This document shows positions 30,646 to 37,963 of a DNA stretch of 46,755 nt, one piece after another (the first letter of the stretch is position 1; each line of letters starts with the position of its first letter). The notes under the pieces were generated by a model. That model made no database searches. It worked only from the letters and a program-made list of their open reading frames with translations, and had not been told where the DNA came from. Made by a program: the position numbers and the translations under genes. Source of the stretch: a virus; IMG/VR virus record IMGVR_UViG_3300005337_000025, positions 1-46,755 of that record. One strand, written 5' to 3'.

Positions 30646-30865
30646 TGATGATTGTCTCCCTTGGGTCTCCCTTGATGATTGCGAGTGCGGCTTCCAGGCC
30701 CCTTGTCACTCCCGCGCAGAACCGCACCTTTGCCACGGTGCCTCCGCGAGCGGCGGACAGCGTCTTGCTACGCGCCTGCTCCAACTCCGCCAGGAGGCGG
30801 CGCACCACTGCCTCCGTCTGCGGGTCCTCGTTCCATTCCGCTCGGGAATCCGATACCGATGCCAT
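30593..30865 (-). CDS. Small helical protein, 90 aa
   Basis: A 90-residue helical protein (EAVVRRLLAELEQARSKTLSAA, then VTRGLEAALAIIKG) with a Lys/Arg-rich tail. GGAGG lies just before the ATG at 30865. It overlaps the 3' end of the portal gene by 98 bases and the start of the GroES-like gene by 53, unusually long overlaps for this genome; a later GTG start in frame would shorten the first overlap. Family not recognised. Confidence 0.55.
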   Translation of the reverse strand: MASVSDSRAEWNEDPQTEAVVRRLLAELEQARSKTLSAARGGTVAKVRFCAGVTRGLEAALAIIKGDPRETIINEDSTRKRKAKGKGTEG

Positions 30866-33086
30866 GTGCCTCCATCATCTGCGCTTGCTGTTTATAGAAC
30901 ATGCCGATGTGCGTGCGCCTGTGGCGGTCGAACAGCTGTTTACCCGTCGATGACAGGTCCTTGAAATACTCACTGGCCTCAAGATCATCCAGCGCCTTGA
31001 GGTGTTCGAGGTGGTTATCCGTCGGGAACACGTCGTGATCCTTGTCCTGGAAGAACCCGAAGTTTTCGTCAAGCTGTGACATCGGCGTCGGAGGCTTCGG
31101 GGGGGCAGGGGCGGCCGGCGGCTGCCCTAGCGCAGCCTCGAACTCGGGCTTGTCCAGCGTCTTGAACATGTCCTTTAACGCCGCGTAGTACAACTGCGCC
31201 GCGCGCGGCTGGTCCTGCTGCAAGAACGGTATCTGCACCAGCCTGTCAAGGAGAGACCCTAGAATCTGCAAACGCTCCGGTTGGCTTTGCAACCTTTGAT
31301 CTGCGGTGAATGTGAACGCAAACTCGTCCTGAAAATCCTCACGACCTGTCTTCTGCGGCCCAGCCTGATCCGGCGGAACGCCCTCTGTCACGGTCGAAAA
31401 GAATTCCTCGACGTCGTCCAGAAATAGACGGTCGTGATAGTTGTAGATCTTCACCTCTTCCGCCAACGCCTCGGTCATGATGCGGCCAATGTTGCCGAGC
31501 AAGGCCGTGGCATTGAACATGCGGTCTGACGCGGCCTTCGCCGTCTCGTTCGTAGGCCCAGCCTCTCCTGACATCGTATCGACGTCCGCTATCAGCGTGT
31601 TCGCATCCTGCTTCATCTCGCGAATGAACTTGAACAGGCCCTCCGACGGCGGGTCGAACTTGATCTGAACGACGTTTTTCATTTCCTCGCCGTCAAGTTC
31701 CGACTCGTGCCATTTTCCCGGTTCGACGGAGAATTCCCCGCGCTTTCCGGCCGTTCCTTTGGGCAGGATTCCCTGCGATGAATTGTGCAGCCGCGCGGAC
31801 GTTAGGTATTCGCCCTGCAACTTGTTGACCATCTTGTTGGTGTTGACAACCAGGAACCCAATGCCGATTCCGTAGAACCCGGCCGGGTTCGGAAACAGTC
31901 GGTAGTGGACCATTTGGTACACGATTTTCTTTTTCGGCTTCCGCGGCTCCGGAGGCATCACCGGCTTCGTCGGCTGCTGGCCGGCGGGCGCGCCAGACTG
32001 CCCGAGCATCAGCCAGTTTTTCATGTCTGATTCGTACTTCTGCGCCAGTAGTTCGGCCTGCCCCTTCGCTACCTTCGCCTGCCGCTCATAGCGCGCCATC
32101 TCGACAGGATCGTCAGTCTCGCGCACCGTGAGTGCCACCGGCAATCCTGACTTTGCATCCAGGGTAAGGATGACCGGGGTCATCCTCTCCTCGTCAGGAA
32201 GGCGCATCCACGTGTGGCATCGATAAAAATCCCGCTGGTCCATGTCGGCGTCTTCGCCGGACGATCTCTCCGGCTTCTTCACCGAGTCAATCTCGCGGCC
32301 AACTTCCTCGATCGCGTTTCCCTCGTCCTCCGCCGCCCCCCGCGCCGGGCTCTTGTACACCCTCTCTACGTATTTCTTGTCAAACACCCCGGCGTCTGCC
32401 AGTTCCTCAACCTCCCAGCGATAGAGGTGCAGGATGCGCGTCACCCGCGGAACACGCGGCATAAGAGGCTCCACGTCCGTCCGTGAGAAATGGACGATGA
32501 CATCCTCGGCGCCAACAACCTCGGCGCGCGTGCTCCGGATGGTCGGATCGTAGAATACTTCGCGAAACACAGACCCGGAGATGAACACCTGTACCAACGT
32601 CTGGTACATGCCCATTACCCACCCGGGAATTCGCTTCCTGACCTTGTAATTCATCCACCGCTCGCGCCTGCGAGCCAGATCCTTGAACCTCTCTGACGTT
32701 TCGTGAACCTGGATTATTGCCCCCTTGGCGGGGCAGATTTGGTCCCACACGCGAGCGAGAATTTGTAATACCAGGCGACACAGCAGCGGATCACGTGGCT
32801 GGTTACCGCCGGTTGTCGTCGATTTGTCCTTCATGAGGCCGGCGAACACGCGGATCTCGTCGGCTCGCTGCCTCACCCAGTCAGAACGCGACTTGTTGTC
32901 CTTGACAATCTGTCCCTTTGCCTTTTTCGACGACTCTTCGAGCCATTCCGTCTTTTTCTTGTCTTTGGCGAACTCGGTTACGAGGTTTACCGCCTCGGTT
33001 GGCACGTCATCCAGGTTTACATCATCGCCGCCGTTGCCCGGGTCGTCCTGGCTCTCATCTGGCTCATTTCCCGCATCGACGTTCAT
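30768..33086 (-). CDS. Portal protein, 772 aa
   Basis: A large 772-residue portal-type protein of the long (P22-like) class. It has an acidic N-terminus, the stretch ERWMNYKVRKRIPGWVMGMYQTLVQVFISGSVF (about 160-190), a central wing, VYQMVHYRLFPNPAGFYGIGIGFLV (about 390-415), a long stem-and-crown region with GEAGPTNETAKAASDRMFNATALL, and an acidic C-terminus ending in Pro/Gly residues. It forms the dodecameric ring through which DNA enters and leaves the head. It overlaps the terminase gene by four bases (ATGA) and lies before the scaffold and capsid genes. Confidence 0.85.
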   Translation of the reverse strand: MNVDAGNEPDESQDDPGNGGDDVNLDDVPTEAVNLVTEFAKDKKKTEWLEESSKKAKGQIVKDNKSRSDWVRQRADEIRVFAGLMKDKSTTTGGNQPRDPLLCRLVLQILARVWDQICPAKGAIIQVHETSERFKDLARRRERWMNYKVRKRIPGWVMGMYQTLVQVFISGSVFREVFYDPTIRSTRAEVVGAEDVIVHFSRTDVEPLMPRVPRVTRILHLYRWEVEELADAGVFDKKYVERVYKSPARGAAEDEGNAIEEVGREIDSVKKPERSSGEDADMDQRDFYRCHTWMRLPDEERMTPVILTLDAKSGLPVALTVRETDDPVEMARYERQAKVAKGQAELLAQKYESDMKNWLMLGQSGAPAGQQPTKPVMPPEPRKPKKKIVYQMVHYRLFPNPAGFYGIGIGFLVVNTNKMVNKLQGEYLTSARLHNSSQGILPKGTAGKRGEFSVEPGKWHESELDGEEMKNVVQIKFDPPSEGLFKFIREMKQDANTLIADVDTMSGEAGPTNETAKAASDRMFNATALLGNIGRIMTEALAEEVKIYNYHDRLFLDDVEEFFSTVTEGVPPDQAGPQKTGREDFQDEFAFTFTADQRLQSQPERLQILGSLLDRLVQIPFLQQDQPRAAQLYYAALKDMFKTLDKPEFEAALGQPPAAPAPPKPPTPMSQLDENFGFFQDKDHDVFPTDNHLEHLKALDDLEASEYFKDLSSTGKQLFDRHRRTHIGMFYKQQAQMMEAHGIGIGFPSGMERGPADGGSGAPPPGGVGAGA

Positions 33087-34699
33087 GGGATTGGCGCTCC
33101 TAAAATCAGGTCGTCGTGGACGACGTTCGGCGCAGGCTCGTCCTCGTCGAAATCGTCGTCCTCTTCTTCATCTTCTGCCATGTTTACCGGCTTTTCAAGG
33201 CACGCGATGCCGAGCATGACCCAGTCTGATTGCTCCTGGTCCTCGGATACGTCGTCTGCGTCGTTCCTATCCTGGACCATCGCCGGGATCGTCTCCACTG
33301 GGGACCGGCACCCGTCAACAAATCGAAGCATCGGTCTTGCCATCGTAGTAACCGAGTCCGCGCCTTCAAAGTCGGCCATCACGGTAGATGCCAACCGGCT
33401 TACGATCTGCGCCGCCGCGTGACGCCTCCATCCGGGCCCCTGCTTTGCGCGCTTCCATCGGAATCCACGCGCAAGGAACTCCTTTGCCTGCGTAGGAACT
33501 CCGGCGCTTTCTCCCTTCCCGAAGGATTCCACGCACAGCGGATTCCTTACTGAATTTAGTTTGCTTTGTGATCGCCGTTCGTCCCAGGTGCCGATCCTGG
33601 TCTCATACGCCTGTAGCTTCGCGGAGATATACGACGGCGTCCTGTTAACGAACCTGAAGTGAGCGAACAGGCACATCGCGCCCTGTTCGTCCATGTAGAA
33701 ATACCCGATGCTCGTTGGGGTTTTGATGCCCAACTGGCACGACCGGAATAGCCTTGCGGTAGGAGGTATAAGGTGCGGCTTGATAACATGGCGATCCGGC
33801 TCCCAGAACTCCGCCAGGTAGGTACCGGAAATTAGATCCCAGTTACCCTCTAGGAGCGCCTGACGCAATTCCGGAGTCTTCCCGATTAGCGTCGCCTCGT
33901 ATTGTCCGGACTCCATCAGCACGGGGTTATCGTCCAGTCGCGCAGGTATGAACACCTGGTCTCGCTCTACGATTCTGCCGTCGCGCAGTCTCACGCGCTG
34001 GCGCACCACGCGCTCCGGCTCTGCAATCTTCACGAACCGGCGGCGCACCCACAGCAAACCTTCACCGTCTGGATTCGATGCCGCGCATACCTGCATCAGC
34101 GGCTCCAGCACAGGATCTCCCGTGCGCAACCTGGTATCCAGGTAGTCGAACTGCGTCTCAGTGAACAGCGTCAGTTCGTCCCAGGCAATGTACACGTACT
34201 CGCGGCTCTTGTGCCGCAACTTGTCCTTCTCGTGCTCCAAGTGGGCGAACTGAAACTTGGCATCGCCAGCATTCGGAAATGTCCAAATGCCCTTCTGTTC
34301 CTGGAAGTGAGCATCCGGGTCGGCGGCCTTGAAAAATATCTCGGACAGGTTCTTTATCTGTTCAAGGTCGGGCGTCGTGCGTCTGAAATATATCCCCCAC
34401 GCGACGCTCTTGAACGTACGACCCTCCCGCTTGGCCTCCGCGTAGCGCGTCATCTCGACCTTGAGAATCCGCATCCACTTCATGAGTAGACAGAGGCTTT
34501 TTCCACCCCCGGCGGCCCCGCCAAAAAAAACCGTTCTCTCCTCTCTTGCGAAGAATTTCTCTTGCTGCCCGAGGAATGGAGCGAACACGGTCCCCTTCGG
34601 GAGGTGTTCCCGGCAGCACTTTCCGGTGTCGGCGCGGAATATCGCCCTGGACTGACACCCAGGCGATAGCTCGCAGTATCCGTGATCAACTACGACCAT
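33083..34699 (-). CDS. terL: Terminase large subunit, 538 aa
   Basis: A 538-residue packaging motor ATPase with nuclease domain. Walker A is GGAAGGGKS at residues 60-68, Walker B is YVYIAWDEL at 168-176, and SNP near 208-210 is the coupling motif. The N-terminus carries a small Cys-rich knuckle (Cys9, Cys15, Cys28, Cys29). The C-terminal nuclease part includes CQLGIKTPTSIGYFYMDEQG, where a catalytic Asp is usually found at the Gln position; this is noted as a finding. The ATG at 34699 is one base after the upstream stop; the longer frame begins at a TTG and is rejected. Downstream it overlaps the portal gene. Confidence 0.85.
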   Translation of the reverse strand: MVVVDHGYCELSPGCQSRAIFRADTGKCCREHLPKGTVFAPFLGQQEKFFAREERTVFFGGAAGGGKSLCLLMKWMRILKVEMTRYAEAKREGRTFKSVAWGIYFRRTTPDLEQIKNLSEIFFKAADPDAHFQEQKGIWTFPNAGDAKFQFAHLEHEKDKLRHKSREYVYIAWDELTLFTETQFDYLDTRLRTGDPVLEPLMQVCAASNPDGEGLLWVRRRFVKIAEPERVVRQRVRLRDGRIVERDQVFIPARLDDNPVLMESGQYEATLIGKTPELRQALLEGNWDLISGTYLAEFWEPDRHVIKPHLIPPTARLFRSCQLGIKTPTSIGYFYMDEQGAMCLFAHFRFVNRTPSYISAKLQAYETRIGTWDERRSQSKLNSVRNPLCVESFGKGESAGVPTQAKEFLARGFRWKRAKQGPGWRRHAAAQIVSRLASTVMADFEGADSVTTMARPMLRFVDGCRSPVETIPAMVQDRNDADDVSEDQEQSDWVMLGIACLEKPVNMAEDEEEDDDFDEDEPAPNVVHDDLILGAPIP

Positions 34700-34700
34700 T

Positions 34701-35030
34701 CTACCGCCGGAACATAGCTCGCCGCTCTCGCCTTGACGCGCGCGTTTGCTTCCCGTACGTGGCAACTGACATCAAGAACGCCGCCGCCGGAAGCTGAGTG
34801 CGCCATGACCTGCCCGCGTTAGCAAGTTCGTCGATTTTGTCGCAGTCGATGAGATGAATCTCGCGTCTGCCGTGACACATCAGCGTGGCTTGAAGGAGAT
34901 TGCCAGAGTCGACTTCGTCGATTATAACGTGCTCAACTGGCCCCCCGCACGTGCGACACACTGGCTTGTCGCGGCTCAGTATGTCAGCCACCACCCTGCT
35001 TCGTCCATATTGCTTGGTTCTGGTTATCAT
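34701..35030 (-). CDS. Small CxxC protein, 109 aa
   Basis: A 109-residue protein with one CxxC knuckle (CRTCGGPVEHVIIDEV, about residues 25-40) and further Cys/His (LMCHGRREIHLIDC), suggesting a small zinc site. The C-terminus is basic (RRERRAMFRR). It sits immediately upstream of the terminase. Possible roles include DNA-binding helper of packaging. The ATG at 35030 shares an ATGA overlap with the preceding gene; the longer frame from 35069 is not favoured. Confidence 0.6.
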   Translation of the reverse strand: MITRTKQYGRSRVVADILSRDKPVCRTCGGPVEHVIIDEVDSGNLLQATLMCHGRREIHLIDCDKIDELANAGRSWRTQLPAAAFLMSVATYGKQTRASRRERRAMFRR

Positions 35031-35479
35031 TGAAATGGCGCCCACGTTGCCTGAACGCGTGCGTACCATGACACTGACACTGACGCGTCGCCGGTAACCG
35101 CCAGGACGATGTCATTGCCGTCGATCGCCAGTGTGCAATTCCACGTCGCGTCGTCCTCGTCGCTCACGGATGATAGCGCAGAGAATATTGCCGGGCTCGC
35201 CGACGTCGGCCGCCTGACGCCCAGTGCGCGCACGTAGCGGGCCGCCTTCGCACCGTCAAACGACACCCCAACTACCGTGGCGGTGACGTGCGCCGCCTGG
35301 TTGACATCAAGCGTGTCGCGCCATAGTTCGCCGCTTCCGCCCGCCGCCGTCGTGAGCGGCGTAGTGCGCGCATACCCGGCGGCGAATAGGGCATCGCGCA
35401 TGTCGTTAGCCAGCAGCACTAGATCCTTCTCGTCTGACTTTCCCTGGATCAGTCGCGCCCGGCGTACGGGCAACTTCAT
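35027..35479 (-). CDS. Putative structural protein, 150 aa
   Basis: A 150-residue protein with an amphipathic helix (KDLVLLANDMRDALFAAGY), then strands (AAHVTATVVGVSFDGAKAARYVRAL) and a C-terminal beta-rich part (WNCTLAIDGNDIVLAVTGDASVSVSWYARVQA). No family recognised. The ATG at 35479 has GGTGG in front and overlaps the upstream stop (ATGA). Confidence 0.6.
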   Translation of the reverse strand: MKLPVRRARLIQGKSDEKDLVLLANDMRDALFAAGYARTTPLTTAAGGSGELWRDTLDVNQAAHVTATVVGVSFDGAKAARYVRALGVRRPTSASPAIFSALSSVSDEDDATWNCTLAIDGNDIVLAVTGDASVSVSWYARVQATWAPFQ

Positions 35480-35649
35480 AGTACCACCGCCAGCACGAAA
35501 CAAACCACGACGAACGCCGCGAACACTGCCGGATGCAACAACGCCGACAGGACGAGAACTGCGGCGACCGCCGCATACACAAGAATTGCCGGAGACACAC
35601 CAGGCTTGACCGCCGGCCTCCGGTTACTATCCCGAATCGTCCTCACCAC
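35476..35649 (-). CDS. Small two-span membrane protein, about 57 aa
   Basis: A small protein with two adjacent hydrophobic segments (AILVYAAVAAVLVLSALL and AVFAAFVVVCFVLAVVL) and a short basic N-terminus. The GTG at 35649 (or 35646) follows AGGGGTGGG and gives 56-57 residues; an in-frame start at 35703 would overlap the previous gene by 77 bases. Possible holin-like or membrane-associated accessory protein, although its location next to packaging genes makes a lysis role uncertain. Confidence 0.5.
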   Translation of the reverse strand: MVRTIRDSNRRPAVKPGVSPAILVYAAVAAVLVLSALLHPAVFAAFVVVCFVLAVVL

Positions 35650-36142
35650 GTCCCACCCCTGTAGGGTCCGGGTATTCGCTCGCCTCTTCTTCTGCTTCAA
35701 CATCGATCACCTCTCCGCCAGGAAGGCGCTCAAGAATCTTAGGAGGAAGCCCTGACGTAATAACCGCGGGCACTATCAGGATTGCGGTTACCGCATCCTT
35801 CGGTGCTTCCGTCTTCTTCTTGATCAGTTCCTTTACGCGTTCATGAATCGCCTGGAACTGTGCCGGCCAATCCTTCTTTGGGAGGCACGAGTACACCGCC
35901 AGAACCGCCTGACGCCGATTTACGAACCCATGGAACGGCATGTTACGAATCATCGGCCCCGCGTACGCAAAGTCAGCCGTCCACTCCGGCGCCGACTCCT
36001 TTGACAGCCACTCCGCGACGGTCTGTGCCGTCACCCCAATCGTAAGCATCTGGTCAACTGCCGCATTCATCTCGGCGACAAATGCGCTGTCTTGCGCTGC
36101 GATTTCGGGTAGGCGGTCGCCGGCATTGTCCTTGGACGCCAT
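35627..36142 (-). CDS. Hypothetical protein, 171 aa
   Basis: A 171-residue protein. The N-terminal 45 residues are helical (PEIAAQDSAFVAEMNAAVDQML, TVAEWLSKE), the middle includes PMIRNMPFHGFVNRRQAVLAVYSCLPKKDWPAQFQ, and the C-terminus is acidic and disordered. Upstream of the terminase large subunit it could be a small terminase subunit by position, but no HTH or small-terminase signature is clear. ACAGGTAGGG precedes the ATG. Confidence 0.5.
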   Translation of the reverse strand: MASKDNAGDRLPEIAAQDSAFVAEMNAAVDQMLTIGVTAQTVAEWLSKESAPEWTADFAYAGPMIRNMPFHGFVNRRQAVLAVYSCLPKKDWPAQFQAIHERVKELIKKKTEAPKDAVTAILIVPAVITSGLPPKILERLPGGEVIDVEAEEEASEYPDPTGVGRGEDDSG

Positions 36143-36145
36143 GCC

Positions 36146-36283
36146 CTACCTGTTCCCGTGGTTCCACGGCTGTGTGCGACGAGATGCGCCCCATACGGTC
36201 TGCCTGTACGCGATCACGCCCGGGTACGTACACGGGATCCACTCCCACATCAGGTCCGTCCACAACGCCCAAAACACGGTCAC
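36146..36283 (-). CDS. Tiny Trp-rich protein, 45 aa
   Basis: A 45-codon frame that fills the gap between two neighbours. It starts at a GTG overlapping the previous TGA (GTGA) and ends in TAG four bases before the next start. The product is rich in Trp (six) and reads VTVFWALWTDLMWEW, then CTYPGVIAYRQTVWGA, ending basic. It is short and hydrophobic in part, and its placement in the coupled chain supports it as a real gene. Function unknown. Confidence 0.6.
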   Translation of the reverse strand: MTVFWALWTDLMWEWIPCTYPGVIAYRQTVWGASRRTQPWNHGNR

Positions 36284-36642
36284 ACGTCCACCTTCTGATC
36301 GACGCCATCGCTCGCTGGCGCCTTCGTGACGTGAATCCCCTCCGCCATCGCTCCCAGTCCGATCTCCGTCATCTTCGCCTTTACCCGCTCCTTAATTGTC
36401 GCGAGCACTTCACCTGCCACAGGCCCAATGTCGATCATGAACGCCGGCCACTTGGCCTGCGGAATCGTCTGGAACGGGATGATGCACCGGGCGCGCGCGC
36501 GCACCTGGACCTGCGCCTGGTCATCGAACACATGGAACTTCTGCCCCTCCTCGACGCCTGGCGGGCGCTCGATCCCCGGGAGCGGTACGCATTCGACTAC
36601 GAAATCACCGGGAGCGAGGATGATCTGTGTATCGTCCCTCAC
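36280..36642 (-). CDS. Hypothetical protein, 120 aa
   Basis: A 120-residue protein with a beta-rich first half (IILAPGDFVVECVPLPG, KFHVFDDQAQVQVRARARCIIPF) and a helical segment (EVLATIKERVKAKMTEIGLG). The GTG at 36642 overlaps the preceding TGA (GTGA); an open frame to 36801 would overlap the nuclease gene by 163 bases. Family not recognised. Confidence 0.6.
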   Translation of the reverse strand: MRDDTQIILAPGDFVVECVPLPGIERPPGVEEGQKFHVFDDQAQVQVRARARCIIPFQTIPQAKWPAFMIDIGPVAGEVLATIKERVKAKMTEIGLGAMAEGIHVTKAPASDGVDQKVDV

Positions 36643-36980
36643 CTGAGATGGGCCACCTCTTCCGGCGGCCGAGTCAGCGCCATCCGCGCTTCCTCCCGGT
36701 TGAACACTATGTAGTAGTGGTCCGCGAATCGCTCTCTGAACTTCTTTTCCGGCTCCGTTAAGAGCCACGAACGGTCCGCGCGTTTTTCCATCCTTGCCCA
36801 TGGTCGTCTCCCGTCTGGTTTCTTGATTTCGAAGAACAGAATTCTACCGCCAAAGCTTGCCACTGCATCTGGGAATCCCCTGCCAACGTGTCCCGTGTTC
36901 TCGACTTCGCACCCGGGAATGGTCGCCATGTCGGCGATTATCTCCCTAGCGTTGCCGTCTGCCTTCGCTCTCAGGCTCAT
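36639..36980 (-). CDS. VRR-NUC-type endonuclease, 113 aa
   Basis: A 113-residue PD-(D/E)xK nuclease of the VRR-NUC type. Motifs are GRGFPDAV (residues 33-40, catalytic Asp38), then FFEIKKPDGRRP (49-60, Glu51 and Lys53), and a helix with RxxxER near 80. Small VRR-NUC proteins are common in phages and bacteria; they act as structure-specific nucleases, possibly in replication or packaging. It is ATGA-coupled upstream and GTGA-coupled downstream and lies at the start of the packaging operon. Confidence 0.75.
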   Translation of the reverse strand: MSLRAKADGNAREIIADMATIPGCEVENTGHVGRGFPDAVASFGGRILFFEIKKPDGRRPWARMEKRADRSWLLTEPEKKFRERFADHYYIVFNREEARMALTRPPEEVAHLR

Positions 36981-37378
36981 GCGTCGCTTCCGGCGGCAAG
37001 CAGGACCGCCACGGCCGCCCGATATGCGCGCGCCAGGCCGTCCGCCCTCCTCACGGATCCATCTTTGCCGCTTACCCTGGCCTCTGCGCCCATGCGATCC
37101 GAGAACTCAATGGCCTTCTCCATTGCAGTTATCACTACTGCCCTTGTCTCTGCCGGCAGTTTTCGCCAGCGAGCATCTTCGTGCCCGTCGGCATCGTCGG
37201 CGTTGAAAGTCAGCGTTCCAAGCACGACGTTTGCCGGCAACGTATCGGCGGTAAACAACGACGACGCGTCAGCCGGCGGTTCCTCTCCATCGATCCATAT
37301 TCCGTTGATGCCGCCGCCGGACACCTTGACTAGTTCGTCTCGCATTCCGGCGGTCATCGCAACGCGAAGGATCTTCAT
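36977..37378 (-). CDS. Hypothetical protein, 133 aa
   Basis: A 133-residue protein with a helical C-terminal half (ARWRKLPAETRAVVITAMEKAIEFSDRM, LARAYRAAVAVLLAAG) and a beta-rich N-terminal half (IWIDGEEPPADASSLFTAD). No known family. ATGA overlap at both ends, so it is translated together with the nuclease. Confidence 0.6.
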   Translation of the reverse strand: MKILRVAMTAGMRDELVKVSGGGINGIWIDGEEPPADASSLFTADTLPANVVLGTLTFNADDADGHEDARWRKLPAETRAVVITAMEKAIEFSDRMGAEARVSGKDGSVRRADGLARAYRAAVAVLLAAGSDA

Positions 37379-37563
37379 GTCTCTAGCTCCTTGAGGGCGG
37401 AGTCGTACGCATCGATCATGTCAGCGTAGCGACCCGACATTTGGCTGTCATTACGCGCGTCGCAGCGCTTCCTTGCCAGCAACAATTCTTCCCGACGCGT
37501 CTGAACGTGACCAATAACCATGTCGCGCAGTTCCATCGGCACGTGCTTCCATTCCGTTGGCAT
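37375..37563 (-). CDS. Small helical protein, 62 aa
   Basis: A 62-residue helical, charged protein (MELRDMVIGHVQTRREELLLARK, then RYADMIDAYDSALKEL). TGATG junction with the HTH gene and ATGA with the following gene. It might be an accessory to the HTH protein or an antitoxin-like element, but this is not shown. Confidence 0.55.
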   Translation of the reverse strand: MPTEWKHVPMELRDMVIGHVQTRREELLLARKRCDARNDSQMSGRYADMIDAYDSALKELET

Positions 37564-37841
37564 CAGCCTCCCTCCGCTGCCTTCTTGATCAGCCTGTTTA
37601 CCGTCCGCGTCCTACCAGCAGGAATGGCTCCCCTGTCATTCCAAGTGCGCACTGTCGAGTACGACACGCCTAACTCCCGCGCTATCGCGTGAAGCGACAT
37701 GCCCGTCAGTTTCGCCAGGTCGGACGATGGTCCGGTCGAGAGAATTTTTCTCCCAGGTGTCTTTTTCTCTTGCACGATTGGGCGCGCCCAATGTATCGTC
37801 TGTTTTGCCCGGAAGCGCAAGGCCAAAAGCGAACTGGTCAC
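37563..37841 (-). CDS. HTH DNA-binding protein (start uncertain), up to 92 aa
   Basis: The C-terminal 60 residues contain a clear helix-turn-helix: LAKLTGMSLHAIARELGVSYSTVRTWNDRG, with recognition helix YSTVRTWNDRG, followed by a basic tail. A Cro-, AlpA- or small transcriptional regulator type is likely. The longest frame starts at a GTG at 37841, but a perfect palindrome and a minus-strand promoter candidate overlap that part, so the true start may be an ATG at 37700 (45 residues) or a GTG at 37775. It is the first gene of the late strand and probably controls the divergent promoters. Confidence 0.6.
   Translation of the reverse strand: MTSSLLALRFRAKQTIHWARPIVQEKKTPGRKILSTGPSSDLAKLTGMSLHAIARELGVSYSTVRTWNDRGAIPAGRTRTVNRLIKKAAEGG
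37770..37799 (+). promoter_or_regulatory. Candidate early promoter overlapping palindromic operator
   Basis: TTGCAC (37770-37775), an 18-bp spacer and TATCGT (37794-37799) give a moderate sigma70-like match reading into the early/replication genes. The spacer is almost entirely the 16-bp palindrome at 37777-37792, a classic arrangement for repression by the divergently encoded HTH protein. Confidence 0.4.
37777..37792. promoter_or_regulatory. Perfect 16-bp palindromic operator ATTGGGCGCGCCCAAT
   Basis: The two halves ATTGGGCG and CGCCCAAT are exact reverse complements. The site lies in the divergent region between the HTH gene and the early genes. It is the natural operator for a dimeric HTH repressor, presumably the one encoded next to it. 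Confidence 0.6.
37792..37820 (-). promoter_or_regulatory. Weak minus-strand promoter candidate before HTH/late genes
   Basis: On the minus strand TTGCGC (37820-37815) is followed by 17 bases and GATACA (37797-37792). The match is weak. If real, it starts RNA near 37785, inside the palindrome, and implies that the HTH protein begins downstream of 37785. Confidence 0.3.
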
Positions 37842-37860
37842 TGCCTTTTTGAGCTAAGGG

Positions 37861-37880
37861 AAGGAGGTAGGCGCATGTAG
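37861..37880 (+). promoter_or_regulatory. Start-stop minigene AUG-UAG with perfect Shine-Dalgarno
   Basis: AAGGAGGT at 37861-37868 is followed 7 bases later by ATG (37875-37877) and directly by TAG (37878-37880). The site would load ribosomes on a one-codon frame in the leader of the early operon. Phage minigenes of this kind (for example lambda bar) can trap peptidyl-tRNA or stall ribosomes. It may also stabilise the leader or be part of an attenuator with the hairpin that follows. Confidence 0.55.
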
Positions 37881-37907
37881 ATCGAGCCTTTCCATACCCC
37901 ACCGACC

Positions 37908-37940
37908 GCCCGTCCCGCGGACTTGCGACGCGGGACGGGC
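37908..37940 (+). promoter_or_regulatory. Perfect 12-bp stem-loop in early leader
   Basis: GCCCGTCCCGCG (37908-37919), a 9-base loop and CGCGGGACGGGC (37929-37940) form a perfect GC-rich stem. It lies 28 bases after the start-stop element and 24 bases before the first early ATG. No U tract follows, so termination is unlikely; it is more likely an RNA stability element, RNase site or translation control hairpin. Confidence 0.6.
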
Positions 37941-37963
37941 ACCTAACAGGGAGACACTGGAAC

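Noticed and set aside
34700-34765. N-terminal 22-residue extension of the terminase
   Set aside because: It would start at TTG inside the upstream gene; ATG at 34699 follows the upstream stop directly.
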